Below, piece after piece: positions 1-8,118 of a stretch of DNA of 64,000 nucleotides. The position numbers and the translations under genes are program-made. Under the pieces are notes generated by a model that was given only the letters and a program-made list of their open reading frames with translations, was not told the origin of the DNA and did not search any database. How positions within the stretch are numbered: position 1 is the stretch's first letter; each line of letters starts with the position of its first letter. The DNA comes from Niallia nealsonii (GTDB lineage Bacteria; Bacillota; Bacilli; Bacillales; Cytobacillaceae): positions 20,830 to 84,829 of the forward strand of contig NZ_PISE01000047.1 of assembly GCF_002835805.1 (NCBI RefSeq), given 5' to 3'.

Positions 1-773
1 CCAATGGCAATTGCAATCCCATATGCCAATAAAATAAATGCCACACTTTCTTCCTTAAAACCTGTCACTTCATGCAATAAAGGAGACAGATACGTGAAGA
101 TGACAAACGTTCCCCCATATCCTAGTGCCGTAATAATAAAGATTAGCAAAAGCCTGCCATTTTTCACTAATTTGACTTGATCACTGAATGTCACCTTGTC
201 TCCTTTAGACAAATTATTTGGTACAAGGATACTATTAGCGATAAATGCGACAATACCAATAATAACAATCACAGCAAAAGCTAATCTCCAGCCATATTGC
301 TGACCTAAAAATGTTCCAAATGGCACACCTGTTACGGTCGCCACCGTTAATCCTGTAAACATAATGGAAATGGCAGATGCCCTCTTATCCTTTGGAACAA
401 GATCTGCTGCAATAGTTGAACCGATTGACATAAACACCCCATGAGAAAATGCAGCAATAATGCGGGCAAATAATAAAACGGTAATATTTGTTGCCAATGC
501 AGCAATACTATTTCCAAGAATAAAAATAACCATAATCCAAAGCAATAGTGATTTCCTTTGCATATTAGATGTAATCGATGTTAATACCGGTGCTCCTACT
601 GTAACCCCTAAAGCATAGATAGACACCGTTAACCCAGCTGTTGTAATGGATATATTTAAATCATTCGAAATAAGGGGCAGCAAGCCGACACTAATAAATT
701 CTGTGGTACCAATTGCAAAAGCACTGATCGCTAATGCCAGCAATGCAAGTGTACTTTTTTTATTTAAACTCAT
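1..773 (-). CDS. MFS drug/sugar efflux transporter, 3' end beyond window
   Basis: This is the N-terminal portion (about 257 residues) of a 12-TM major facilitator; the C-terminal half lies left of the window. The start is the ATG at 771-773 (MSLNKKSTLALLALAISA). The first helix is followed by a GTTEFISVGLLP segment and a later GVFMSIGSTIAADLVPK loop, as in DHA1-type exporters of the AraJ/NepI/YdhP group. A typical helix-rich pattern continues to position 1. It is divergent from an HxlR-type regulator 243 bp away, a common arrangement in which the regulator controls the exporter. The substrate cannot be told from sequence. Confidence 0.85.
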   Translation of the reverse strand, partial: MSLNKKSTLALLALAISAFAIGTTEFISVGLLPLISNDLNISITTAGLTVSIYALGVTVGAPVLTSITSNMQRKSLLLWIMVIFILGNSIAALATNITVLLFARIIAAFSHGVFMSIGSTIAADLVPKDKRASAISIMFTGLTVATVTGVPFGTFLGQQYGWRLAFAVIVIIGIVAFIANSILVPNNLSKGDKVTFSDQVKLVKNGRLLLIFIITALGYGGTFVIFTYLSPLLHEVTGFKEESVAFILLAYGIAIAI

Positions 774-930
774 ATTTCCTCCGTCCTTTATCTTTATTAA
801 TTAATGAAAGCATGCGCATGCTATTTTTAATGAAAGTATTTTTTCAAAAGCCGCTAATAGGCTTTTACGATAAAATACAAATTGCAATTTCACCGGCAAA
901 TGTTATTATGAACTATATAGACCAAATAAA

Positions 931-950
931 AAAGTACGTACTTTAAAGTA
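931..950. promoter_or_regulatory. Overlapping palindromes, candidate HxlR operator
   Basis: AAAGTACGTACTTT (931-944) is a perfect 14-bp palindrome. It overlaps TACTTTAAAGTA (939-950), a perfect 12-bp palindrome. TACT...AGTA half-sites are known for YodB/CatR-type members of the HxlR family. The position between the divergent transporter and regulator suggests control of one or both. Confidence 0.5.
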
Positions 951-953
951 ATG

Positions 954-997
954 TAGGAACCTAAAAGGTATATAGGAACTTTTTAGTGCCTATATAC
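954..997. promoter_or_regulatory. Direct and inverted repeats just upstream of hxlR-type gene
   Basis: TAGGAAC occurs at 954-960 and again at 973-979 (19-bp phase). GTATATAGG (968-976) and CCTATATAC (989-997) form a perfect 9-bp inverted repeat with a 12-nt spacer, ending next to the ribosome site (AGGAGG, 1000-1005). It could be a second operator or an mRNA hairpin that affects access to the ribosome site. Confidence 0.4.
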
Positions 998-1016
998 GTA
1001 GGAGGACAGAAAAAAG

Positions 1017-1379
1017 ATGGATAATAAAAAATATAATATTTCCGTGGAGGCAACTCTTGAAGTAATTGGTGGAAAATGGAAGTGTGTAATCCTCTGTCAC
1101 TTAACACATGGAAAAAAAAGAACCAGTGAATTAAAACGATTAATGCCAAATATTACACAAAAAATGCTGACACAGCAGCTTCGAGAATTAGAAAATGATG
1201 GTGTGATAAACCGAATCATCTATCAGCAAATTCCTCCTAAAGTAGAATATGAACTAAGCGAATATGGGAAAAGTCTAGAAAGTATATTAACAGCATTATG
1301 CAATTGGGGAGAAAAACATATTACGAAAGTGTATGGAGATAAAACATTAGTGCTAGAGGATAGTATTTTAAATAAATAA
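1017..1379 (+). CDS. HxlR-family winged-helix transcriptional regulator
   Basis: This 120-residue protein has the HxlR signature: LEVIGGKWKCVILCHL near residues 14-30, then the recognition segment NITQKMLTQQLRELENDGVINR and the wing containing YELSEYGKSL. AGGAGG lies 11 bp before the ATG. Family members are dimeric DNA-binding repressors or activators; several (YodB, CatR, HypR) sense electrophiles through cysteines, and this one has Cys at about residues 24 and 28. It is divergent from the MFS gene, which it probably controls. A strong terminator follows. Confidence 0.9.
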   Translation: MDNKKYNISVEATLEVIGGKWKCVILCHLTHGKKRTSELKRLMPNITQKMLTQQLRELENDGVINRIIYQQIPPKVEYELSEYGKSLESILTALCNWGEKHITKVYGDKTLVLEDSILNK

Positions 1380-1384
1380 CTGCC

Positions 1385-1416
1385 AAAAACCCCAATATGC
1401 ATAAGTTGGGGTTTTT
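1385..1416 (+). terminator. Rho-independent terminator after hxlR-type gene
   Basis: Stem AAAAACCCCAA (1385-1395) with TTGGGGTTTTT (1406-1416) and a 10-nt loop, 5 bp after the stop codon. The A/T flanks would also work leftwards. Confidence 0.85.
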
Positions 1417-1430
1417 GCTGTTTTATGATT

Positions 1431-1726
1431 GGCTGTTTTCGTAAACTTTATTGCTTATTTTGATTGCAGTGAAGGGATGCTCGCTTTCCGGGGGGGCGAA
1501 TGGTAAGCCTCTTCAAACAATAGATGGTTTCCTTTAATTGCCCCTTCCATCACATACAAATATAAAAATAGTAAGTTTTTCAGCAGCCTTGGCTGTGCCT
1601 TGCGGGATCTCATCTGTCCCGCTAATCCCATAGGAGTCTCGCACCTTTCCCTCCAATCAACCTGTTTTAACCATGGATTTACTCATGGAAACTATCCGAA
1701 AAACAATAATCTTTTAGAAAACAACC
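1431..1726. mobile_element. R1 repeat, copy A (MITE-like, 296 bp, 8-bp TSD)
   Basis: The ends GGCTGTTTTC (1431-1440) and GAAAACAACC (1717-1726) form imperfect terminal inverted repeats. The flanks TTATGATT (1423-1430 and 1727-1734) are identical 8-bp target duplications. The element is non-coding. Compared with copies B-D it carries extra sequence in the middle, including a 17-mer (1519-1535) also seen in copy E. It abuts the dehydrogenase stop codon. Confidence 0.85.
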
Positions 1727-2758
1727 TTATGATTTAATCAATACTTTAATTTCGTCCCCAGCCATTACCGTTTCAAATGCTATTCGCCAATCATCAAGCT
1801 CTGCAACTTTTGTAATCATTTTATCTGTATTTATCTTTCCAGATGCCAAAAGATCTAACGCTAGATTCCAAGAGCTTGGTTTTTGCGAGCGGCATCCGAC
1901 ATAATTTATTTCACGCTGGATAATCGATTCTTGATCTATTTCATTCTTTTTATTTGCAAATAGGCCAACCTGAACAAAAGTACCCTTTTTCTTTGTTAGA
2001 GACAAGCCTTGGTTTACTGCTGGAACTGCTCCCGAACAGTCAAATACTTTATCAGCACCATATCCATCCGTATAGTTCGCTATTATTTCAGCTAAATCTT
2101 CTTTTAACGTGTCTACGACTACATCTACACCCAACTCTTTAGCCAGTTCCAATCGTTTACTATCCTTGGTAATTCCAGCGAGAATAACAAAGGCGCCTTG
2201 AGATTTTACCACTTGGCAAAGCAATAAGCCAATTGGACCCGGTCCAAAAACTAAAACTTTATCATCAGAATGAATAGTTGTTTTTTCTAATGCTGCATGA
2301 ACACAGCAAGCTATGGGCTCTGTTAATGCAGCTGCTTCTAGACTTACATTATCAGGAATAAGATGCACACTTTCTTCTCTCGCAATTACATAATCTGCCA
2401 AACTACCATTGACTTGTGTGCCAATTCCAGTGCGATGTGGGCATAAATTATAATCTTTTTCTTGGCAATATATGCATTGTCCGCACGTTGTAAAAGTTGT
2501 TTCGCTTGTTACTCTGTCTCCAACTTGAACCTTTGAGACATTTTGCCCTACTTCCACAACAATCCCTGAAAATTCATGCCCCAATACAACAGGAGTATTT
2601 TTACTGTTATATTCCCCTTTGAATGTGTGGATATCTGATCCGCAAATACCTGTATAAGCAACTTTTATCTTAATTTTATCCTCAGAGGCAATGGGCTCTT
2701 CCAACTCCACTAAGGACATATTATCATAGCCAGGTGCCAACTTACTTACTGCTTTCAT
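1727..2758 (-). CDS. Zinc-dependent medium-chain dehydrogenase (polyol or polyol-phosphate type)
   Basis: This 343-residue MDR enzyme oxidises an alcohol with NAD(P). Catalytic zinc ligands are visible at Cys39 (GICGSDIH) and His61-Glu62 (LGHEFSG). A structural zinc site is formed by Cys92, Cys95, Cys98 and Cys106, and the Rossmann glycine motif GPGPIG is at 172-177. GGGGAGG precedes the ATG. It is the last gene of the galactitol-type PTS operon, so a galactitol-1-phosphate 5-dehydrogenase-like role is likely. Sorbitol, arabitol or threonine dehydrogenase relatives share the same motifs. Its stop codon lies in the right-hand target duplication of R1 copy A. Confidence 0.85.
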   Translation of the reverse strand: MKAVSKLAPGYDNMSLVELEEPIASEDKIKIKVAYTGICGSDIHTFKGEYNSKNTPVVLGHEFSGIVVEVGQNVSKVQVGDRVTSETTFTTCGQCIYCQEKDYNLCPHRTGIGTQVNGSLADYVIAREESVHLIPDNVSLEAAALTEPIACCVHAALEKTTIHSDDKVLVFGPGPIGLLLCQVVKSQGAFVILAGITKDSKRLELAKELGVDVVVDTLKEDLAEIIANYTDGYGADKVFDCSGAVPAVNQGLSLTKKKGTFVQVGLFANKKNEIDQESIIQREINYVGCRSQKPSSWNLALDLLASGKINTDKMITKVAELDDWRIAFETVMAGDEIKVLIKS

Positions 2759-2791
2759 CTTACTACCTCCCCATTTTTTATTCAGATTAAT

Positions 2792-4063
2792 CTAAATGAT
2801 ATTTTGAAATAACTGAGATACTTTAAGAACCAGCCAGTTTAAAAGGTTTCCGCCAGTATCTAAATTTGATACTTGAGTAGCTCCGCCAGGCATTTCAAAA
2901 GAACCGCCTGCAAGCATTTGTGTAAATACAGGGGCAAAGTCTGTTGCCATATACAAGGAAAGCGCAATCATTATTGTTCCTACAATAACAGAGTGAATAA
3001 TATTTCCTTTTCTTGATCCTACAATAAATGCCACCAAAAATGGAATCGTTGCCAAGTCTCCAAATGGCAACACTTTATTGCCTGGAAGAATAACTGCTAA
3101 TACCAATGTAATAGGAACTAAAATTAACGCTGTAGACATAACAGCAGGATGTCCTACCGCTAGTGCTGCATCTAAACCAATATATAATTCTCTTCCTTCA
3201 TAGCGTTTTCTTAAGAAGTCTCGAGCTGCTTCTGAGATTGGCAGCAAACCTTCCATCAGAATTTTTACCATACGGGGCAATAACAACATAACAGCTCCCA
3301 TAGAAATTCCTACTTGGAAAACATCTCCCGCATTATAGCCAGCTAATATTCCGATAACAATTCCTAAAATGAAACCCATCATCATCGGTTCGCCAAAAAT
3401 CCCAAGTCTTTTTTGAATCGTATCAGGATCGGCTTTTATTTTTTGCAAGCCTGGAATTTTCTCAATTAAATATCCTAGCAAGATGCCAAGTGGTGCAAAA
3501 GAAGCTGTTGAGGCCGTTGGAAATGTAATTCCTGGAAGGCCATAAAATTTCTCCACCATCGGCTGGGTTTTATCAGCAATTATAAGGACAATAATTTCAT
3601 ATACAACCGCGCAAATAATAGCGAAAAGATAACTGTCTGTTAAAATATAGCCAGTTGCTCCAGCAGCAATAAAATGCCAATAGTTCCATATATCCACATT
3701 TAATGTTTTAGTTAGTTTTAGAAAAATCATTAAAAGGTTAACACCTAAAAGAACCGGTAAAAGAATCGCTGCAACTGGCGACGCCCAAGCACCTGCTGCT
3801 GCAGCTGGCCACCCTCCATCAATTACAGTTAAATTAAGACCAAATCTTTCAACCATTGCTTGTGCTGCTGGTCCTAAACTTCCTGTAAGAACACCAATTA
3901 CTAAATTAATCCCAACAAATCCTATTCCAATTGTTAATCCTGAACGAAACGCTTTTTTGAAACCGGTTCTAAATATTAAACCAATAATAAGAATCGCAAG
4001 AGGCAAAATAACAGTAGGTCCTAAACTAAGTACATACTGAACGCCATCTAAAAGCTCTTTCAT
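2792..4063 (-). CDS. gatC: PTS galactitol-family transporter subunit IIC
   Basis: A 423-residue, very hydrophobic integral membrane protein with the EIIC-Gat features: an N-terminal LSLGPTVILPLAIL helix, AVGHPAVMSTALILVP in the second half and about ten helices. It forms the translocation channel for a polyol, which is phosphorylated during uptake. GGAGG lies about 9 nt before the ATG. It is followed closely by the dehydrogenase gene and separated from the IIB gene by a 349-bp spacer holding an R2 repeat. The exact sugar alcohol (galactitol, arabitol or another) cannot be fixed. Confidence 0.88.
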   Translation of the reverse strand: MKELLDGVQYVLSLGPTVILPLAILIIGLIFRTGFKKAFRSGLTIGIGFVGINLVIGVLTGSLGPAAQAMVERFGLNLTVIDGGWPAAAAGAWASPVAAILLPVLLGVNLLMIFLKLTKTLNVDIWNYWHFIAAGATGYILTDSYLFAIICAVVYEIIVLIIADKTQPMVEKFYGLPGITFPTASTASFAPLGILLGYLIEKIPGLQKIKADPDTIQKRLGIFGEPMMMGFILGIVIGILAGYNAGDVFQVGISMGAVMLLLPRMVKILMEGLLPISEAARDFLRKRYEGRELYIGLDAALAVGHPAVMSTALILVPITLVLAVILPGNKVLPFGDLATIPFLVAFIVGSRKGNIIHSVIVGTIMIALSLYMATDFAPVFTQMLAGGSFEMPGGATQVSNLDTGGNLLNWLVLKVSQLFQNII

Positions 4064-4207
4064 ATGGAAGTTCCTCCCTAGTTGAAAATTAGTGTCAGGT
4101 TAAAAGTATCTTTTCTCATTGCTGCTTTCCTAAAAAAGCTTTAGTATCTCTAGCAATCTATTTAATTACTAATAACAATGAGACAAAATCTACTTCCAAC
4201 CCAGCCT

Positions 4208-4372
4208 TTTTGCATAAAGTGAAACTTCAATCATTGGGAGCTCTCTTCATCCCCCACTGATTGTTAGTTGAACCAATCGGGCCTTTACGGGCAGTGATCC
4301 CCCACCTAGATTTCTCGTTTCTTCTCATCATCTTGAGGTAGGGGTCTTACTGCCCGTTAGTGCCGGATAAAC
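4208..4372. repeat. R2 repeat, copy a, inside the PTS operon
   Basis: This copy contains the R2 hallmarks AAAGTGAAACTTCAATCA, CCCCCACTGATTG, CCCCCACCTAGATTTCTCG and a GCCCGTTAG end. Internal inverted segments (CAATCATTGGGAG with CCCCCACTGATTG) can fold into a hairpin. It fills most of the spacer between the IIB and IIC genes. Confidence 0.7.
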
Positions 4373-4412
4373 CTTCAATAGAAATTACAAGGAAAGGTTT
4401 GATAGAACATGC

Positions 4413-4697
4413 CTATTTATTAAAGTGATTAATAATTTGTTGATCAATTTGTTCCATGCCGATTCCACTAATATACCCTGTTGCAACAATTGCAGGAATA
4501 TCATACTGTTTTGGCAGAATAGTAGTAGAAACAATTAAGTCAGCATCGCCTTGAAGAGTTGCAACCTCAGCAATTTTGCATTGTACAATTTCTGCATTAA
4601 TGTTATTATCTCTTACTAAATTTTCCACTCTGTTACAAACAACCGTTGATGTTGCGATACCTGCTCCACACGCTACTAGAATTTTTCCTTTTTTCAT
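4413..4697 (-). CDS. gatB: PTS galactitol-type subunit IIB (first of two)
   Basis: A 94-residue cytoplasmic EIIB-Gat domain. The phosphorylatable cysteine is Cys10 in ILVACGAGIATSTVV; the C-terminus carries the YISGIGMEQID segment shared with its neighbour. It accepts phosphate from IIA and passes it to the incoming polyol on IIC. The start is preceded by AAGGGAGAG. A second IIB gene lies 77 bp upstream; the two are clearly homologous but not recent duplicates. Confidence 0.88.
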   Translation of the reverse strand: MKKGKILVACGAGIATSTVVCNRVENLVRDNNINAEIVQCKIAEVATLQGDADLIVSTTILPKQYDIPAIVATGYISGIGMEQIDQQIINHFNK

Positions 4698-4774
4698 ATT
4701 AATACTCTCCCTTTTTTGTATATTATCTATTTAGAAGCAATGATTATTTTGCTTTCCACCTATTTATTAAACGT

Positions 4775-5086
4775 TTACATTTTAATTATGAATGAATTTA
4801 AATATGCTTTTATATAATCGATGATCTCTTTATCTAAATCCTCCATTCCGATGCCGCTAATATACGGTGTAGCACTTAGTGCTGGTGTAATATAGCTCGT
4901 AGGCAAAATAGTCGTGGACAATATAAGTGCTGCTTCAGACTGCAAAGAAGCGACTTCGGATATTTTACATTGCACAAGAGATACATCTAGATTTTCTTTT
5001 TTGAATAATTCTTCTAAATGATCCATTACTACTGTTGATGTTGCAATCCCAGCGCCGCATGCTACAAGCACAGATGTCCTATTCAA
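4775..5086 (-). CDS. gatB: PTS galactitol-type subunit IIB (second copy)
   Basis: A roughly 103-residue EIIB paralogue with the active cysteine in VLVACGAGIATSTVV and the shared YISGIGMEDLD segment, plus a short C-terminal extension. I place the start at the TTG (5084-5086), 7 nt after GGAGG, which itself overlaps the end of the IIA gene. A GTG at 5095 would sit inside the ribosome site. Two IIB genes with one IIC suggest either a heteromeric PTS or two phosphate-relay branches. Confidence 0.82.
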   Translation of the reverse strand: MNRTSVLVACGAGIATSTVVMDHLEELFKKENLDVSLVQCKISEVASLQSEAALILSTTILPTSYITPALSATPYISGIGMEDLDKEIIDYIKAYLNSFIIKM

Positions 5087-5087
5087 A

Positions 5088-5570
5088 TCAATCACCTCCT
5101 ATAATAGCGATATTTATATTTTCAAAGATAGTAAGTATTTCTTTTTCATTTTTTGCCTGGATGATATTGATTAAATTATCCTTTATTTGGATGACTTGCA
5201 TCAATTCTTGTAATATTTCTAGTTGACTATGTGGCTGGTTTAATCCAAGCATAAGCACTACATCTACATCTGTAGTTTTTGTATTATCTTCCATTAAAGA
5301 GAAAGCTACAGGTTTTTTTAAGGTAGCCACTGCAATAAATTGTTCTATAACATGTTCTGGATCTGTATGTGGAATGGCCACACTATAATCAGCCATGCAC
5401 AGCCCTGTTGGAAAAATCGATTCTCTTTCTTTGATTTTTGCTAAAAAGGTATCTTTTACATATCCTTGATCATAAGCCTCTTGATACATCACTTGGAATA
5501 ACTCATCCTGATTTTCTACCTCGAGGTTCACTTTTATCAAATTTTCTTTAATAAACGAAACTACTGTCAT
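5088..5570 (-). CDS. gatA: PTS subunit IIA, fructose/galactitol type
   Basis: This 160-residue EIIA type-2 domain carries the phospho-accepting histidine His68 in SVAIPHTDPEHV. It takes phosphate from HPr and passes it to the IIB cysteines. The ATG at 5568-5570 has a better-spaced ribosome site (GAAGGG) than the in-frame ATG at 5588. The gene starts a few bases after the PRD regulator and ends next to the second IIB, so regulator-IIA-IIB-IIB-IIC-dehydrogenase read as one operon. Confidence 0.87.
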   Translation of the reverse strand: MTVVSFIKENLIKVNLEVENQDELFQVMYQEAYDQGYVKDTFLAKIKERESIFPTGLCMADYSVAIPHTDPEHVIEQFIAVATLKKPVAFSLMEDNTKTTDVDVVLMLGLNQPHSQLEILQELMQVIQIKDNLINIIQAKNEKEILTIFENINIAIIGGD

Positions 5571-5592
5571 TTTTTTCCCTTCTTTCATCCTG

Positions 5593-7644
5593 CTATGAAT
5601 ATTTCTTTATGACTTCATAAAGATCATTTAAATTATTTTTTGCTTTTAATTGCTCTATTTCTTCTAGATTTTTAGAAAGATTTATCAATTGCCTTAATGC
5701 TTGCAGATGTTTATTTTTATCTGTTGCAGCTAATACAACAATAAAACAGACTCTTTCCCCTTCATTAAAAGGCAGCCCTTCTTCTATTTTCAATAAACTC
5801 ATGCCAATTTTATTAACACCACAGTCAGGACCTGCATGTGGAAGGGCAATAACATTTCTTAAAACAATATGTGGAAGCATAGTTGGATATTGTCTAATCA
5901 TTTCCTCTACATAATTTTCTGTGATTGCACCACTTTGCAACAAGGGAGCAGCTGCTATTTTTAATCCGTCTTCCCAACTAGCTACCTTGCGTTTTACCAC
6001 CATCATATCTGGGGTTAAAATAGTAGCTAATGATAGATTGCCCCGAGTCTCCACTATATTATCTTGATTGGCATGGCTAAGTGAAAAATGCTCTTGTAAA
6101 GCGTTTGTCAATCGCTGCTTCTCTTTAATCACTGCATATTTTTGAATCGTATTCATTAATTGATCTATATTGATGATATTAGTAGTTAATCCAAGAATTT
6201 CATTTAATACTCTTTGTCTTAGCTGCATTTTTTCTATATCAGAAATAATGCTTTCCACAATAAACAATTTCTTCTCTGTTTGTAATGGCACTGGTGAAAA
6301 GATAAGATCAAAATCAAATTTTAATTTTTGGAATTCTCGTATGGATAAAGCATGATAGAAATAAAATTCTGGAAATAAATCCCGCAAAGTACTTTCCATT
6401 AACTTCGAAATAGATACTCCATTAGGACAAACAACCACTGCCTTCATTTTCTTTTGAATCGTATCTCCTGAGCTTAATAAATGTCCCCCTATTAAAATAG
6501 TAAGAAACATCAGTTCATTTTCTTCTATCTCACCACCTATATAGTTTTCAAGAGGTCCTACAGAATCTTTCACAATAAAATGGATTTCTTCCAATTCTTC
6601 GCTGCTCTTTTCTAGGGTGGGATAATTAGTTGTAAGATGATATTTTATTCGATAGTAAGCAGGCTTCATATGAAGCATAAGCTTATTAAGCAGCACTTCC
6701 TTTTCTTTCATTTTAATGCATGCCTTATTTTCAAATATCTCAAGTGTTTGTGCTATTGATTCTTTTAATTGTAGACTTTCTTTATCTGATAAATGGGATG
6801 TCAATATTTTGGATGTCAACAGCTGCAATGTAATAAACAAACGCTCTAACTTCGGAATATTATCTATTTCATTTACCAGCACTTCTGCTGCAAGATACTC
6901 TTTTGTTTCCGCTAATGCTTCATAGTCTAATGAATGTTGCTCTTTAATAAATTTTCCTTGTTTCATCCTTTTTAGGATAATTACCATAATAAATGGCAAT
7001 AATCTGAAGCTCTCATCAATAAATTGAAGTTCTAGCTTTGTTTCTATTTCTTCCATTTGTTTTTTTACTGCTTGTATTTCCTCACTTCTTACATTTAAAC
7101 AATCTAAGATATGGGCTTCTGCATGATACATAGATAACATATTTTGCAATACATCAATTGCCAGCTTTCTTATATTCCATTCCTTTCCTGCTAATTCGTA
7201 ACCATTAGATCTTGAATAGCTAATGGCCAGATGATAGGGTTCAATTATTTTCTGCACCGTTTTTAAGTCGCGAAGTATCGTATTTTTGCTGACTTTTAAT
7301 GCACTGGTGAAATGGAATAGAGATAAATCATTATCATTATTGATGATAAGCAAGATAATCAGTTGAGCCCTTTCCTTTTCTGAAGGAATATATTGATTAT
7401 GCCTATTTTCATCAACTTTTTCTGCAAATATTTTCATCACTACTGGGCTAATAATAAATTTGCCGCTATTAGTTTTTTTTATTGGAGGATAGTTGTTCCC
7501 TTCTAGCCAATCATTGATTTTTTGAAAACTGTAACTGACCTGCCTCCTTGATAAATTAAACTTTTTTTCTAGTTTAATATTAGAGGTATTTGGGTTTACA
7601 ATTACTTCTTTAAGAAGTGTATTACTTCTCTCATCAAGGTACAT
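5593..7644 (-). CDS. BglG/MtlR-type PRD transcriptional regulator with PTS domains
   Basis: A 683-residue activator-like protein. An N-terminal helix-turn-helix region (residues 1-150, including NTSNIKLEKKFNLSRRQVSY and KVSKNTILRDL) is followed by two PTS regulation domains (about 185-400). Next come an EIIB-Gat-like domain (about 405-490, beginning AVVVCPNGVSISKLM with Cys in the P-loop) and a C-terminal EIIA-2 domain with the histidine motif VIALPHAGPDCG. Phosphorylation by HPr and the PTS normally tunes such regulators to sugar supply. It is the first gene of the PTS operon, behind a cre site, and probably activates that operon. Confidence 0.9.
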   Translation of the reverse strand: MYLDERSNTLLKEVIVNPNTSNIKLEKKFNLSRRQVSYSFQKINDWLEGNNYPPIKKTNSGKFIISPVVMKIFAEKVDENRHNQYIPSEKERAQLIILLIINNDNDLSLFHFTSALKVSKNTILRDLKTVQKIIEPYHLAISYSRSNGYELAGKEWNIRKLAIDVLQNMLSMYHAEAHILDCLNVRSEEIQAVKKQMEEIETKLELQFIDESFRLLPFIMVIILKRMKQGKFIKEQHSLDYEALAETKEYLAAEVLVNEIDNIPKLERLFITLQLLTSKILTSHLSDKESLQLKESIAQTLEIFENKACIKMKEKEVLLNKLMLHMKPAYYRIKYHLTTNYPTLEKSSEELEEIHFIVKDSVGPLENYIGGEIEENELMFLTILIGGHLLSSGDTIQKKMKAVVVCPNGVSISKLMESTLRDLFPEFYFYHALSIREFQKLKFDFDLIFSPVPLQTEKKLFIVESIISDIEKMQLRQRVLNEILGLTTNIINIDQLMNTIQKYAVIKEKQRLTNALQEHFSLSHANQDNIVETRGNLSLATILTPDMMVVKRKVASWEDGLKIAAAPLLQSGAITENYVEEMIRQYPTMLPHIVLRNVIALPHAGPDCGVNKIGMSLLKIEEGLPFNEGERVCFIVVLAATDKNKHLQALRQLINLSKNLEEIEQLKAKNNLNDLYEVIKKYS

Positions 7645-7694
7645 TTGTGATTCCCCCTTAACTTGATTTTATTGTAGCATGAAAAAAAAAGTAA

Positions 7695-7710
7695 ATGTAT
7701 GCGTTTTCAT
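7695..7710 (-). promoter_or_regulatory. cre site (CcpA operator) of the PTS operon
   Basis: On the minus strand ATGAAAACGCATACAT matches the consensus WTGNNARCGNWWWCAW at all fixed positions. It lies 51-66 bp upstream of the regulator start. This position predicts carbon catabolite repression of the operon. Confidence 0.7.
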
Positions 7711-7818
7711 CTCCAATACCTGTTTGTGAAATGTGTCACTTAGTGATTACATTGTACAGCTTGATTATGTAATGACGTTGAATACACAAAAAAAGCCAGC
7801 TCCTCGCCGCCATAATTA

Positions 7819-7852
7819 GCATTATATAATGAATAGACTCATTATATAATGC
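7819..7852. promoter_or_regulatory. Perfect 14-bp inverted repeat of unknown function
   Basis: Arms GCATTATATAATGA (7819-7832) and TCATTATATAATGC (7839-7852) with a 6-nt spacer. The site lies about 175 bp upstream of the regulator gene. There is no T-run, so it is more like an operator than a terminator. Confidence 0.45.
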
Positions 7853-7979
7853 CAAGAAAATACAATAATGGCAGATGAATAACTGACTTTTTTTAACTTA
7901 TGTGTAAAAATTTCTATCTTTTATTAATAGAATTTTAACCTCCACCTCCAAATTAGAGAGGAAAAAAATTATCTATAGT

Positions 7980-8118
7980 AGGTAGAGACTTGCTGAGTAA
8001 AAGTCCAATAGAAAAAAACACAGACTATAGTAGCAACATCTGTATGGCCTGTAATATCTTACTTTAGGCGACAATTAGTGGGAGTTAGAGTTCTCCCACT
8101 GATTGAAATCCCACTTTA
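7980..8118. repeat. R2 repeat, copy b
   Basis: Shares with copy e the segments AAAGTCCAATAGAAAAAA, ACACAGACTATA and CCCACTGATTGAAAT, in the same orientation as copy e. It ends at the 3' end of ctpB. The rest of the 7645-8115 spacer is AT-rich and shows only the cre site and inverted repeat listed separately. Confidence 0.65.

Noticed and set aside
4765..4780. Second cre-like site near the end of the second IIB gene
   Set aside because: It differs from the consensus at two fixed positions and overlaps coding sequence; only the upstream site is convincing.
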